A stretch of DNA of 64,000 bases from CAJQQK01 sp049116495 (GTDB lineage Bacteria > Pseudomonadota > Alphaproteobacteria > Rhizobiales > Hyphomicrobiaceae), in NCBI GenBank assembly GCA_049116495.1, contig JAGDYV010000140.1, positions 1 through 64,000 on the forward strand. The letters are read 5' to 3'. Shown here in pieces: positions 8,451 through 16,803 of this stretch (its first letter is position 1; each line of letters begins with the position of its first letter). The translations under genes and the position numbers were made by a program. The notes under the pieces are model-generated. The model did not search any database. It saw nothing but the letters and a program-made list of their open reading frames with translations, and was not told where the DNA came from.

Positions 8451-9691
8451 ACGATTTCTCCCGCGACGGCGGATGCGACGCACTCTTCCATGCTGGCAAG
8501 CGCCGGGTCGTAGCCATAGCCGGCAATGATGTTGACGATCTTGGTCGAATTCGAGAGCAGGCGCTTCCAGTTGTTGGCTTCGCCGATCTCGCGGGCGTAT
8601 TGGTTATAAAAGCAGGTGCCGCGCAGCACCTTGGCGCCGGATGCTTCAATGCGCGGGATGATGCCGAGCCGATCACAGTCGGCGGCGATGGTTGGCGCGG
8701 TGCACACAATGAGCGATGTGTCCTTGTGGATGCGTTTGCCGTCGAGCAGGTCGGCGACCTGCTGCATCTCGACGTGGGATAACTGCGGTGCGGCGAACAC
8801 GACAACATCGACCTTGTCACCCTTGCCGCCAAAATCGTTGCGCAGGGCGTCGAGGTCGGACTTGGTGATCTCCTGTGCCGGCGGCGGCGTGCCGTTGCAG
8901 ACATCGGCCAGCGTCGATGCCTCGGGTGTGATGCCGACGATGTGGAACAGCGGCGTTGAACCGAAGCTCGCCATCGCAGCGCCCATGTGTTTCATCTCGT
9001 CGGATGTCGGGACGCTCTCGATGCCTTCGATGACGGGGACTTCCCAGTAGGAACCGCTCAAGCGCCCGACAAGACCGCCGAGCACGCCCCAGTCGGTCAG
9101 GCCCTTGGGCTGTTCGCGCACGATGAAGCGTTTGGTGGCCTTGCGGTTCTCATCGAGATGCAGTCCGTAACGTGGGGTGCGCCCGGTGAGGCCGGCGGCG
9201 AGCGCGGACGGACCGCCTTCGAAATTGGAGCGTGCGCCAAGTACGCTGTTGGAATAGATCACGACTCCGGTGTCGCCGTAGGCAACGTGGTCGGCGAGCA
9301 GCGGCGGCATGATGGTTTGATAATTGATGCAGGTATCCGTCATCAGGATGCCCATTTTGCTGCATGCTGCGATCGTGCGCCGTTCCAGATTGGCCATCTC
9401 TTCAGTTTGACCGAGCGGTTGGTAGTAGCTGAGATCGACGCCGCGCGGATCGGTGATCATGGGGATCGCGACGCGGCACTGCTCTGGTGGGTGGCTTGCG
9501 AGGCCTTCGAGGAATTCGACGCAGGCGTGGCCGAGCGACTCGGTGTCAGCCATCATGTGTGCCTGCGATACGGCCACGAAGTCAGCTGCATCGAACATCC
9601 GCCCGACCTTCATCATGTGGTCGACGGCCCAGCGTTTCGGTTCGCCCAGTTCGCCAGCGAGCATGGCCTGTTCTTCGTCGTTGAGTTTCAT
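8447..9691 (-). CDS. Aconitase X catalytic domain / large subunit (DUF521)
   Basis: 414 residues beginning MKLNDEEQAMLAGELGEPKRWAVDHMMKVG, the characteristic aconitase X start. Further matches are HPPEQCRVAIPMITDPRGVD, the NYQTIMPPLLADHVAYGDTG segment and the C-terminal RGTCFYNQYAREIGEANNWKRLLSNSTK. The catalytic subunit should bind an iron-sulfur cluster or metal and dehydrate a hydroxy acid together with the 8037-8450 subunit. Its start lies 32 bp downstream of the sulfatase stop. No proline racemase-like or hydroxyproline gene is nearby, so the cis-3-hydroxyproline role of characterised bacterial members is not supported by context. Confidence 0.9.
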   Translation of the reverse strand: MKLNDEEQAMLAGELGEPKRWAVDHMMKVGRMFDAADFVAVSQAHMMADTESLGHACVEFLEGLASHPPEQCRVAIPMITDPRGVDLSYYQPLGQTEEMANLERRTIAACSKMGILMTDTCINYQTIMPPLLADHVAYGDTGVVIYSNSVLGARSNFEGGPSALAAGLTGRTPRYGLHLDENRKATKRFIVREQPKGLTDWGVLGGLVGRLSGSYWEVPVIEGIESVPTSDEMKHMGAAMASFGSTPLFHIVGITPEASTLADVCNGTPPPAQEITKSDLDALRNDFGGKGDKVDVVVFAAPQLSHVEMQQVADLLDGKRIHKDTSLIVCTAPTIAADCDRLGIIPRIEASGAKVLRGTCFYNQYAREIGEANNWKRLLSNSTKIVNIIAGYGYDPALASMEECVASAVAGEIV

Positions 9692-9723
9692 AGTGTATTT
9701 CCTTGGCGCGCTTGGGTGGCCGA

Positions 9724-11169
9724 TCAGGCGGCCGTCTTCGGCGGTGGCGTGGCGCCGGGGGCGCCGATCAGACGGGCTTTCTCGCGCCCGCCGTGTTTTT
9801 CGATCAGTGCTTGCTGGTCAGCTTTGGCAAGCGCGTCGACGGCTTCAGGATCGCAAATGTCGCGCAGCGCTGCTGCCATCTGTTTGACGACCTCGGCGTA
9901 GGCGGGATCGGCGGCAAGGTCCGTTGTTTCTTCCGGGTCGGCGTCCAGGTCGAACAGCTCCGGGCGATAGTCGACGTAATAGTGAAACTTCCACTTGCCC
10001 TTGCGCAGCATATAGCCGCCGCAGTTGGAGCCGACGGCATGATACTCACTGAACACCGGCCGTTCGATGTCGTCAGGCGTCGCTGCGACGGTGAAGATCG
10101 ACTTGCCGGGGCGGTCTTCGGCATGTGCTGCCGGGTCGATGCCGACGCCGTCGAGAATGGTCGGGAACAGGTCGAGAAGATCGACCGGCGTGTGGCAGAC
10201 GCCAGGCTTGATGCCGGGACCGGTCATGATCATCGGGACGGCGGTCGATTCCTGGTACAGGTTCGATTTGCCCCACAACCCACGGGCGCCAACGTTATCG
10301 CCGTGATCACTGGTGTAGATCACGCGCGTGGTGTCAGCCAGACCGGTTTCGTCAAGGGCGCTGAGCACGCGCCCGACGTTATGGTCGACCCAGGTGCACA
10401 GCGCATGATAGGCCGCGATCGCCGTCTTGCGTTCGGTCTCGTCTTTGAATTTGCTTTCGCTGGACCAGAAGTTTTCGTAGTCCGCGATCCATGGGTGGTG
10501 CTGATAGCCATCCTTGGGATGGAGCTTCGAGGGTGGCATGTCGTTGATATCGTAGAGCGCGAAAAATTCTTCCGGTGCGACGAGCGGGAAGTGCGGCGCG
10601 ACGAGGCCGACATAGAGGACCCAGGGCTGGTCCGACGTCTTGGTTGCCGTATCGCGAAGCCACTCGACCGTGAGGTTGGCGACGGAGCGGTCGTATTCAG
10701 TGTAGGTCGACTCGCCAGGGCCGATGTAATCGCCCAGCATGCGGCCGGGCGGCGCTTCTGGTAGCGGATCACGAATCGAACCCCAGATCATGCCGACGCC
10801 GTTGTGGACGTTCATCGGGATGTGCTCGACGTCGAAGCCAGCCGGGTCTTCGGCATGGCGGTAGTGCAGCTTGCCGATCGACTCAACGCGGGTGCCGTTG
10901 TCTTGCAGGATGTGTCCCCAACCGCGGATGTCGCCGACATAAGGCATCGCGTTATCCCAATGGCGGATGCGATGAACGTATTGGCCGGTGGCAAACGCGG
11001 CGCGCGCCGGCACGCAGATCGGGCAGGGGGTATAGGCGTTGGTGAAATTGACGCCGGTTGCCGCCATGCGATCGAAGGTCGGTGTCTTGACGCGCGGGTG
11101 ACCGGAGACGCCCATGAAGCGGGGGTCGTGCTCGTCGGACATGATGACGATGAGATTAGCCGGTTTCAT
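9724..11169 (-). CDS. Cys-type sulfatase (arylsulfatase/choline-sulfatase superfamily)
   Basis: 481 residues from the ATG at 11169. The sulfatase signature C-x-P-x-R is at Cys52-Arg56 (CVPAR, followed by AAFATG). Cys52 is normally converted to formylglycine, for which a formylglycine-generating enzyme is needed; none is encoded in this window. Metal-binding elements MSDEHDP (Asp12) and YTSDHGDNVG are present. No signal peptide is seen, so it should act in the cytoplasm on an imported sulfate ester. The start overlaps the end of the MarR gene by 14 bp, and the aconitase X genes follow closely, making it the first enzyme of a MarR-controlled operon. Phosphonate or phosphate monoester hydrolase activity is an alternative within the alkaline phosphatase superfamily. 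Confidence 0.9.
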   Translation of the reverse strand: MKPANLIVIMSDEHDPRFMGVSGHPRVKTPTFDRMAATGVNFTNAYTPCPICVPARAAFATGQYVHRIRHWDNAMPYVGDIRGWGHILQDNGTRVESIGKLHYRHAEDPAGFDVEHIPMNVHNGVGMIWGSIRDPLPEAPPGRMLGDYIGPGESTYTEYDRSVANLTVEWLRDTATKTSDQPWVLYVGLVAPHFPLVAPEEFFALYDINDMPPSKLHPKDGYQHHPWIADYENFWSSESKFKDETERKTAIAAYHALCTWVDHNVGRVLSALDETGLADTTRVIYTSDHGDNVGARGLWGKSNLYQESTAVPMIMTGPGIKPGVCHTPVDLLDLFPTILDGVGIDPAAHAEDRPGKSIFTVAATPDDIERPVFSEYHAVGSNCGGYMLRKGKWKFHYYVDYRPELFDLDADPEETTDLAADPAYAEVVKQMAAALRDICDPEAVDALAKADQQALIEKHGGREKARLIGAPGATPPPKTAA

Positions 11170-11704
11170 GTGATCTCCGTTCGTGTTCCCAGGTTGCCAG
11201 CGCGTTATTGAGGTTGTCCATGATGCGGTAGAACGCTTTGCGATCGCTGGGCGAGAGTGATGCGAGCAGTTGCAGCTGACGCTGCTCCATGATGGGAAGT
11301 GTCTTTTCGTAGACGCGCTGCCCTGCCTTGGTGAGTTTGGCGGAAACGATCCGCCGATCGGCGGTGTCTCGTTGCGTGAGCACGAAACCGCGCTCGACAA
11401 GACCCTGGATCGATCGTGTGACCTGCGCGCGGTCCATGCCGGCGATTTCCGATATGTTGAAGAGGTTCAGTTTGTCATGGCGGCCGATCATCGCCATGCA
11501 GCGCCACTCGGGCAAACGAAGGCCACATGCTTCATCCAGGATTTGGACGGCCTGTCGATTGAGCCGGCTGGTCAGCGACAGGATGAGATAGGTCGGGAAC
11601 TGTTCGAACAGAAGCCCGGGATCAGTATCCGGCTGGTGATCGACGAGGTCTAATTTTGCCATGGTTTCGCTGATGGTAGGGGCGTTGTCTGAGAAGATTG
11701 ACAT
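11156..11704 (-). CDS. MarR family transcriptional regulator
   Basis: 182 residues from the ATG at 11704; a GTG at 11752 would give 198, and neither has a clear ribosome binding site. The winged helix is evident: LRLPEWRCMAMIG, then LNLFNISEIAGMDRAQVTRSIQGLVERGFV as the helix-turn-helix, and the wing QRDTADRRIVSAKLTKAG. MarR proteins are usually ligand-responsive repressors of neighbouring catabolic genes. It heads the reverse operon with the sulfatase, aconitase X and TauD genes and is divergent from tctC, so it probably controls both directions. Confidence 0.88.
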   Translation of the reverse strand: MSIFSDNAPTISETMAKLDLVDHQPDTDPGLLFEQFPTYLILSLTSRLNRQAVQILDEACGLRLPEWRCMAMIGRHDKLNLFNISEIAGMDRAQVTRSIQGLVERGFVLTQRDTADRRIVSAKLTKAGQRVYEKTLPIMEQRQLQLLASLSPSDRKAFYRIMDNLNNALATWEHERRSHETG

Positions 11705-11714
11705 GTCAATGAGT

Positions 11715-11748
11715 TCGTCGCAACCTTGAAAGCTGTTGCGCTCGACGA
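11715..11748. promoter_or_regulatory. Candidate MarR operator (interrupted inverted repeat)
   Basis: CGCAAC at 11719-11724 and GTTGCG at 11735-11740 are exact inverted repeats separated by 10 bp. Outer arms TCGTCG (11715-11720) and CGACGA (11743-11748) extend the symmetry with a slight offset. The element sits just upstream of the MarR start at 11704 and of tctC at 11771, where a shared autoregulatory operator would be expected. No binding motif is known for this regulator, so the assignment rests on position and symmetry only. Confidence 0.35.
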
Positions 11749-11770
11749 CCACATTTCGGGGGTGATTTGA

Positions 11771-12715
11771 ATGAAGCGGGCAATTTCACTTGGATTGATC
11801 GCAACGCTGGCTTTCGCACCCGGCACTGCTGCGCTGGCGGCGTGGCAACCGTCGGGGCCGATTACGCTCAACATCGGCTTCAAGGAAGGTGGTGGAACGG
11901 ACACGCAAGCCCGCCTGATCGGCGCAGCGCTTTCGAAGAAACTCGGCTGGAAGTTCATCTATAAGAATGTTGTCGGTAAAGGTGGGTCGAAAATGGCGCG
12001 CCTCCTGCGTGGCGGCCCGACCGATGGCTTGACGATCGGCATGGCGGTGACGACAACGTTCACCTTCAATCCATTGCTTGGCAAGTCGATCGGCTACCGC
12101 GCTGACGATTTTGATTTCATAATTTCAACCGCGCCGACCCAGACCGGCCTTGTCGTGCGCAAGGATAGTGGATGGGCATCCTTGCAAGACGTGGTGGCCG
12201 CTGCCCAAAACAGGAAAATGAAATTCGGTGTCGCGACCCCTCGGCTCGGCGAAGCGGCGCGTCTGATTTCCAAGAAGTACGGCGTGACGTTCAACTACAT
12301 AAAGGCCAAGGGCGGGCGGGGCGTACTGAACGGCTTGATGAGCAAGACTGTCGATATCGGCTTCATCTCCGGTATTCAGGTGAAGGCAGTCGCGGCGGGC
12401 AAGCTGATCAATGTTGCGTCTGGCGAGGAAACCCGATTGAGGATGTCTCCGAAGGTGCCAACGCTCAAGGAATTGGGAATTCCGTATCAGTTTGGCGTTC
12501 GGTTTATCGCTTTTGCCCCGAAAGGCATTGACCCGAAGGCAAGAGACGCGATCGCCGCGGCGTTCAAAGGCGTTCTGGGTGACGAAAACTCCAAGGTTCG
12601 TGCCTATGTTGAACTGGCATTCGGGCAGCCACCGCTCGCGACCGGTGATGTGTTGACCAAACAAATCGCCGATGAGCTGGCAAACAACCAAAGGGTTATG
12701 GCCGCAACGCAATAG
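11771..12715 (+). CDS. TctC family tripartite tricarboxylate transporter solute-binding protein (orphan)
   Basis: 314 residues with a clear Sec signal peptide (MKRAISLGLIATLAFAPGTAALA). The mature protein has the Bug/TctC pattern: GPITLNIGFKEGGGTDTQARLIGAALSKKLGWKFIYKNVVGKGGSKMARLL, then the second lobe with VKAVAAGKLINVAS and the PTLKELG motif. It captures a periplasmic carboxylate-like ligand for a TctAB permease. No tctA or tctB follows; only a 37-codon hydrophobic tail remnant is seen at 12806. It may therefore use a permease encoded elsewhere or act as a sensory binding protein. It is divergent from marR and upstream of the second sulfatase. Confidence 0.88.
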   Translation: MKRAISLGLIATLAFAPGTAALAAWQPSGPITLNIGFKEGGGTDTQARLIGAALSKKLGWKFIYKNVVGKGGSKMARLLRGGPTDGLTIGMAVTTTFTFNPLLGKSIGYRADDFDFIISTAPTQTGLVVRKDSGWASLQDVVAAAQNRKMKFGVATPRLGEAARLISKKYGVTFNYIKAKGGRGVLNGLMSKTVDIGFISGIQVKAVAAGKLINVASGEETRLRMSPKVPTLKELGIPYQFGVRFIAFAPKGIDPKARDAIAAAFKGVLGDENSKVRAYVELAFGQPPLATGDVLTKQIADELANNQRVMAATQ

Positions 12716-12805
12716 CGCGTCGGCTTTTACAGGCAGGGACCTGGTTCCATGGTCCGTGGCGAGAGCTGCACTCCGGCGTCCGTCCAGTGGTCGCGTGACG
12801 GGTGA

Positions 12806-12919
12806 GGCAGCAACGGGTTCTTGGCCAACCGGTCAACCGTCTTCGTGTTCTTTGCGATGATCGAATTGATCATCTATTACTTGGGTGTGCGCCGCCGGCC
12901 GATAGGCAACGCGGCATAA
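12806..12919 (+). pseudogene. Possible 3' remnant of a Tct membrane permease gene
   Basis: Between tctC and the next sulfatase an open stretch of 37 codons ends in TAA at 12917-12919. It encodes a single hydrophobic helix (VFVFFAMIELIIYYLG) capped by VRRRPIG. A short tail of the form 'RP/RS..., transmembrane helix, Arg cluster' is how many TctA large permeases end. There is no start codon context and a TGA precedes it at 12803. I infer that tctB and most of tctA were deleted, leaving this stub. A spurious short open frame is the alternative. Confidence 0.35.
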
Positions 12920-12948
12920 GATCTGACCACGGAGCTGGAACCGTCCCG

Positions 12949-14472
12949 ATGTCACGTCCGAATTTTGTTTTCATTACCGCCGACCAGCAGCGCGGCGATT
13001 GTTATGGATTTATGGGCCGCAAGATCAAGACGCCGCATCTTGATCAATTGCGCCGCGAGGGCGCGTGGCTCGAGAGCAACGTGACGCCGTGCGTCGTGTG
13101 TCAGCCGGCGCGGGCGTCGATCCTGACCGGGCAACTGCCGCTGACACACGGCGTGCACGATAATGGCATCGATCTTGATCCGGAAGTTGGCGCCAAGGGG
13201 ATGGCAGGTGCGCTGGCGGCCGAAGGCTATGACACGGGGTTCTTCGGTAAGGCGCATTTTTCGACCTATCATACGTTTGAGGCGACCGGTACGCCTGAAT
13301 GCCTCAAGTCGTCGGTGAATTACGGGCCGGAATGGTACGGCCCCTACATGGGTTTCGAGCATGTCGAGATGATGCTTGTCGGGCACAACTGGTTCCTGCC
13401 GGAGCGACCGCCTGGCGGGCAGCACTACGAGCGCTGGTTTTTTGCTGATGGGCGCGGTGATGAGAAGAACGCGCTCTATCGTCAGAACGGTGGCGATACG
13501 CACGGCGCGGCGCAGACCTGGCATTCGATGCTGCCGGTTGCCTGGCATAATTCGACATGGACGGCAGACCGGGCGATCGACTGGTTGAAACGCGATCACG
13601 AAAAACCGTTCATGACGTGGATCAGTTTTCCCGATCCGCACCACCCGTTCGACTGTCCGGAACCGTGGTCGCGTTTGCACCCGCCGGAGGAGGTTGATTT
13701 GCCCGAGCATCGCGCGCGCGACCTGAATGACCGGCCGTGGTGGCATCGGGCCGTGCTTGAGAACGAGCCGACGGGGTCGAAGGAAAATGCCGAGACCCGC
13801 AAAGCTTATAGCCGTATCCAGCCGCAATCCGACCAGCAGTTGCGCGAGATCATTGCCAACACCTACGGCCAGATCGCGCTGATCGACCATCAGGTCGGCC
13901 GGATCATGATGACGCTGGATGAGCTTGGGCTGCGCGACAACACGATCGTCATTTATACGGCGGATCATGGCGACTGGCTCGGCGATCACGGACTGATCCT
14001 TAAAGGGCCGATGCATTATGAAGGGCTGCATCGCGTCGGCATGATTGCGCGTGGCCCCGGCATTCCGGCGGGCCGCACGATCAGTGCGCCAACCAGCACG
14101 ATTGATGTCGGGCCGACGTTCTTCGATTATGCCGGCGCCACGCCGCTGCAGACGCAGCATGGCCAGTCGTTGCGCCCGCTGTTCGAGACCGATACGGCGA
14201 CGCGGGCGTACGCGCTCAGCGAATGGGAACTCCACCCGAACCGTGCCGGCGTGGCACTAAGCCTGCGCACGGTGCGTACTGAGACCGCTAAGCTGACCGT
14301 CGATCAACGGTCCGGCGAGGGTGAGCTATACGTGCTGAGCGAAGATCCGAACGAAATGAGTAACCGGTTCCATGATCCGGCGTACAAGGCACTGAAGGAC
14401 GAACTGCTCGGCTATATTGCGCGGCGCCCGAACGATGTCGGACCGCTGCATGAACCTGTCGGCATGGCGTAG
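12949..14472 (+). CDS. Cys-type sulfatase (second, distinct from 9724-11169)
   Basis: 507 residues from the ATG at 12949, where the protein begins with the family's typical SRPNFVFITADQQRGDCYGF. The C-x-P-x-R signature is at Cys51-Arg55 (CQPAR, followed by ASILTG), with Cys51 the formylglycine precursor. Metal-site elements Asp12 and YTADHGDWLGDHG are present. It has no signal peptide, so it is probably cytoplasmic. It lies 30 bp upstream of the DUF3604 gene and is likely co-transcribed with it. The two sulfatases differ clearly in sequence and length, so they are not a recent duplication. Confidence 0.9.
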   Translation: MSRPNFVFITADQQRGDCYGFMGRKIKTPHLDQLRREGAWLESNVTPCVVCQPARASILTGQLPLTHGVHDNGIDLDPEVGAKGMAGALAAEGYDTGFFGKAHFSTYHTFEATGTPECLKSSVNYGPEWYGPYMGFEHVEMMLVGHNWFLPERPPGGQHYERWFFADGRGDEKNALYRQNGGDTHGAAQTWHSMLPVAWHNSTWTADRAIDWLKRDHEKPFMTWISFPDPHHPFDCPEPWSRLHPPEEVDLPEHRARDLNDRPWWHRAVLENEPTGSKENAETRKAYSRIQPQSDQQLREIIANTYGQIALIDHQVGRIMMTLDELGLRDNTIVIYTADHGDWLGDHGLILKGPMHYEGLHRVGMIARGPGIPAGRTISAPTSTIDVGPTFFDYAGATPLQTQHGQSLRPLFETDTATRAYALSEWELHPNRAGVALSLRTVRTETAKLTVDQRSGEGELYVLSEDPNEMSNRFHDPAYKALKDELLGYIARRPNDVGPLHEPVGMA

Positions 14473-14502
14473 ATTATTTATAACCCAAGAGGCAAGACCC
14501 CC

Positions 14503-16797
14503 GTGAAGCATGACATCTTTGGCCCGGTGCCGAGTGAACTCGTTGGTGACAATGCACCGTCGGTGCGTTCCGGCAACGACCCTGCGTTTTATGGCTCGGC
14601 GATACTGGAGCCGACGACGCCGGTCGAGGCGCGCAGTTTCCAGACGTTCAAGCTGACCTACACGGTCGGCAAGCTCGGCATTGATGATACCGGAGGCATT
14701 CAGGCGGCGTTCCGCTTCATCGGCGACATGGGTAAGCCACAGACGACCAACCCAAGCGCTGCGAACTATGTCACCGCCAAGAGCAATGGTGAGGGGCGTA
14801 TCGACCTCAACGTGCGCCTGGATGGCTTCCGGCCCTGGAAGTTGCTGCTGACCGCGGAGCAGCGCGGCGGTTACCTCAAGGAAGGCGAGCAGATCGAAAT
14901 CATCTTCGGCGATGCCTGCCAGGGTTCGCCGGGCATGCTGATGCAGACGTTCGTCGAGACGGGTTTCGAGTTCCGCATCGGCACGGACGTGCAGGCGACG
15001 AACAATTTCCTGCCGCTCGACCAGCAATTCTCGGTGCCTGTGATCGCCGGCCCGCCGCATATCTGGAAGGCGGTGCTGCCGACTTTGCGCCGGCCGGGGG
15101 AGCGTTTTCAACTTGGCCTCAAGGCGGAAGACCTCTGGGGCAATCCGACAGCGCAAGCGAAAGGCCGCGTGCGGCTTGTGCCGTCGATGCCGGTCGAGGG
15201 GCTGGAAACCGAGTTCGACTATGCGCCTGCTGACCGGGCGTTGACGCTCGAAAACCTCAAGTGCTCAGCGGAGGGCACGTTGCGCGTTGACGTCTTTGTC
15301 GATGACATGAAGGTCGCCGAGGCGGGGCCGTTGATCATCCGTGACGGCGCTCAGGCCGGCTTCTGGGGTGACCTGCATGGCCAGTCGGGCGAGACCGTCG
15401 GGATCGGCAAGATTGAAAGTTATTTCGATTTTGCGCGTAACAAATCTTTCCTCGATGTGACCAGTCACCAGGGCAATGATTTCCAGATCAACAAGGCGTT
15501 TTGGGCCAGGCTCAACGAGTTGACGGCGGAGCTGGATGAGCCGGGCCGTCACGTCGTGTTTCCCGGCTATGAGTGGTCCGGCAACACGGCGGTCGGCGGC
15601 GATCACAACGTTTTCTTCCGTCACGAAGGCCGTCCGATCCGGCGCTGCAGCCACGCCTTGCTCGAAGACCGCAGCGATTTGGATACCGACTGCTTCACGC
15701 TGACCGAACTCTATGAAGGTCTCAAGGATGAAGACGTGGTGATGTACGCCCACGTTGGCGGGCGCTATGCGAACATCTTCTATGATCACAACGCGCGCAT
15801 CGAAACGGCCGTCGAGATGCATTCCGCGTGGGGCTCGTTCGAGTGGATCTTGACGGATGGTTTCGAACTTGGTCGCCGCGTTGGTGTCGTGTGCAACAGC
15901 GACGGTCACAAGGGTCGGCCCGGTGCCAGCTTCCCGGGTTCATCGACGTTCGGTGCCTATGGCGGGTTGACCTGCTTCCTGACCGACACGCTCGATCGCG
16001 ATGCGATCTTCGAGGCGATGCGGCGGCGGCACCACTACGGCACGACCGGTTGCCGGATGCACATGGATGTCGGCGTCAGCTTGCCGGGTGGCGGAACACT
16101 TTATGAGCGGAACCCCGATGCGATGCCGGATGCGGCGACGCAGCAGGTCGACCGGGCAATCATGGGTGATATCGTCAAGGTTGGCTCGGACACGGCCGAA
16201 CTCAGTCTCAATGTCGCGGCGCATGCCGGGGTTGAGCGCATCGAAATTCGCAATGGGAAGACCGTCCTCGAAACGGTGCGACCCTATGCTGAAAGCGACC
16301 TTGGCGATCGTGTCCGGGTGTTGTGGAGCGGTGCCGAATATCGTGGCCGCGGGCGCAATACGACATGGCGCGGGCGAGCGCAGTTCGATGCCGCGAAGAT
16401 CAACCGGTTTGAGATGATCAATCAGTGGAACCCGGAACGGTTGTTCGAGCAGCGCGGGTCGAACAGCGTCATCTGGGATACCGTCACGACCGGCAATTTC
16501 ATGGGCTTCGATGTCTGGCTCGATGGCAGCCGCGACGGCCGTCTCGCGATCACCACGAACCTGGGTGATCTTAGCCTCGACCTGGCCGATATCGGCCTCG
16601 CGGATACGGCAATGGATGCCGGTGGATTGGAGCGGCAACTGCGCTGCCTGCGGCTGCCCGGTGAACGGCTCGAGCGCGAGATCAAGCTGACGCGGACGAT
16701 TGACATCAAGGATGGTGGCGACAATCCGATCTGGATTTGCGTGACGACCGAGGATGGCTATCAGGCCTGGTCGAGCCCGATTTATTTGTTCCGTTGA
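14503..16797 (+). CDS. DUF3604 family protein with PHP-like metallohydrolase core
   Basis: 764 residues from a GTG start. The first ~280 residues form beta-rich sections without signal peptide. The rest follows the DUF3604/PHP pattern: GDLHGQS with His292, VTSHQGND with His322, then GYEWSGNTAVGGDHNVFF, YAHVGG with His417 and CNSDGHKGRPG with Asp467 and His469. RRRHHYGTTGCRMHMDV and a beta-rich C-terminus follow. The clustered His/Asp residues suggest a di- or trinuclear metal centre for phosphoester or other ester hydrolysis; no biochemical role for DUF3604 is known to me. It lies immediately behind a sulfatase, suggesting the two act on the same molecule. Confidence 0.82.
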   Translation: MKHDIFGPVPSELVGDNAPSVRSGNDPAFYGSAILEPTTPVEARSFQTFKLTYTVGKLGIDDTGGIQAAFRFIGDMGKPQTTNPSAANYVTAKSNGEGRIDLNVRLDGFRPWKLLLTAEQRGGYLKEGEQIEIIFGDACQGSPGMLMQTFVETGFEFRIGTDVQATNNFLPLDQQFSVPVIAGPPHIWKAVLPTLRRPGERFQLGLKAEDLWGNPTAQAKGRVRLVPSMPVEGLETEFDYAPADRALTLENLKCSAEGTLRVDVFVDDMKVAEAGPLIIRDGAQAGFWGDLHGQSGETVGIGKIESYFDFARNKSFLDVTSHQGNDFQINKAFWARLNELTAELDEPGRHVVFPGYEWSGNTAVGGDHNVFFRHEGRPIRRCSHALLEDRSDLDTDCFTLTELYEGLKDEDVVMYAHVGGRYANIFYDHNARIETAVEMHSAWGSFEWILTDGFELGRRVGVVCNSDGHKGRPGASFPGSSTFGAYGGLTCFLTDTLDRDAIFEAMRRRHHYGTTGCRMHMDVGVSLPGGGTLYERNPDAMPDAATQQVDRAIMGDIVKVGSDTAELSLNVAAHAGVERIEIRNGKTVLETVRPYAESDLGDRVRVLWSGAEYRGRGRNTTWRGRAQFDAAKINRFEMINQWNPERLFEQRGSNSVIWDTVTTGNFMGFDVWLDGSRDGRLAITTNLGDLSLDLADIGLADTAMDAGGLERQLRCLRLPGERLEREIKLTRTIDIKDGGDNPIWICVTTEDGYQAWSSPIYLFR

Positions 16798-16803
16798 TGC
16801 CGC

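Noticed and set aside
12952..14235. 427-codon reverse open frame opposite the second sulfatase
   Set aside because: The forward frame holds the full sulfatase signature; the reverse product is Arg-rich and featureless.
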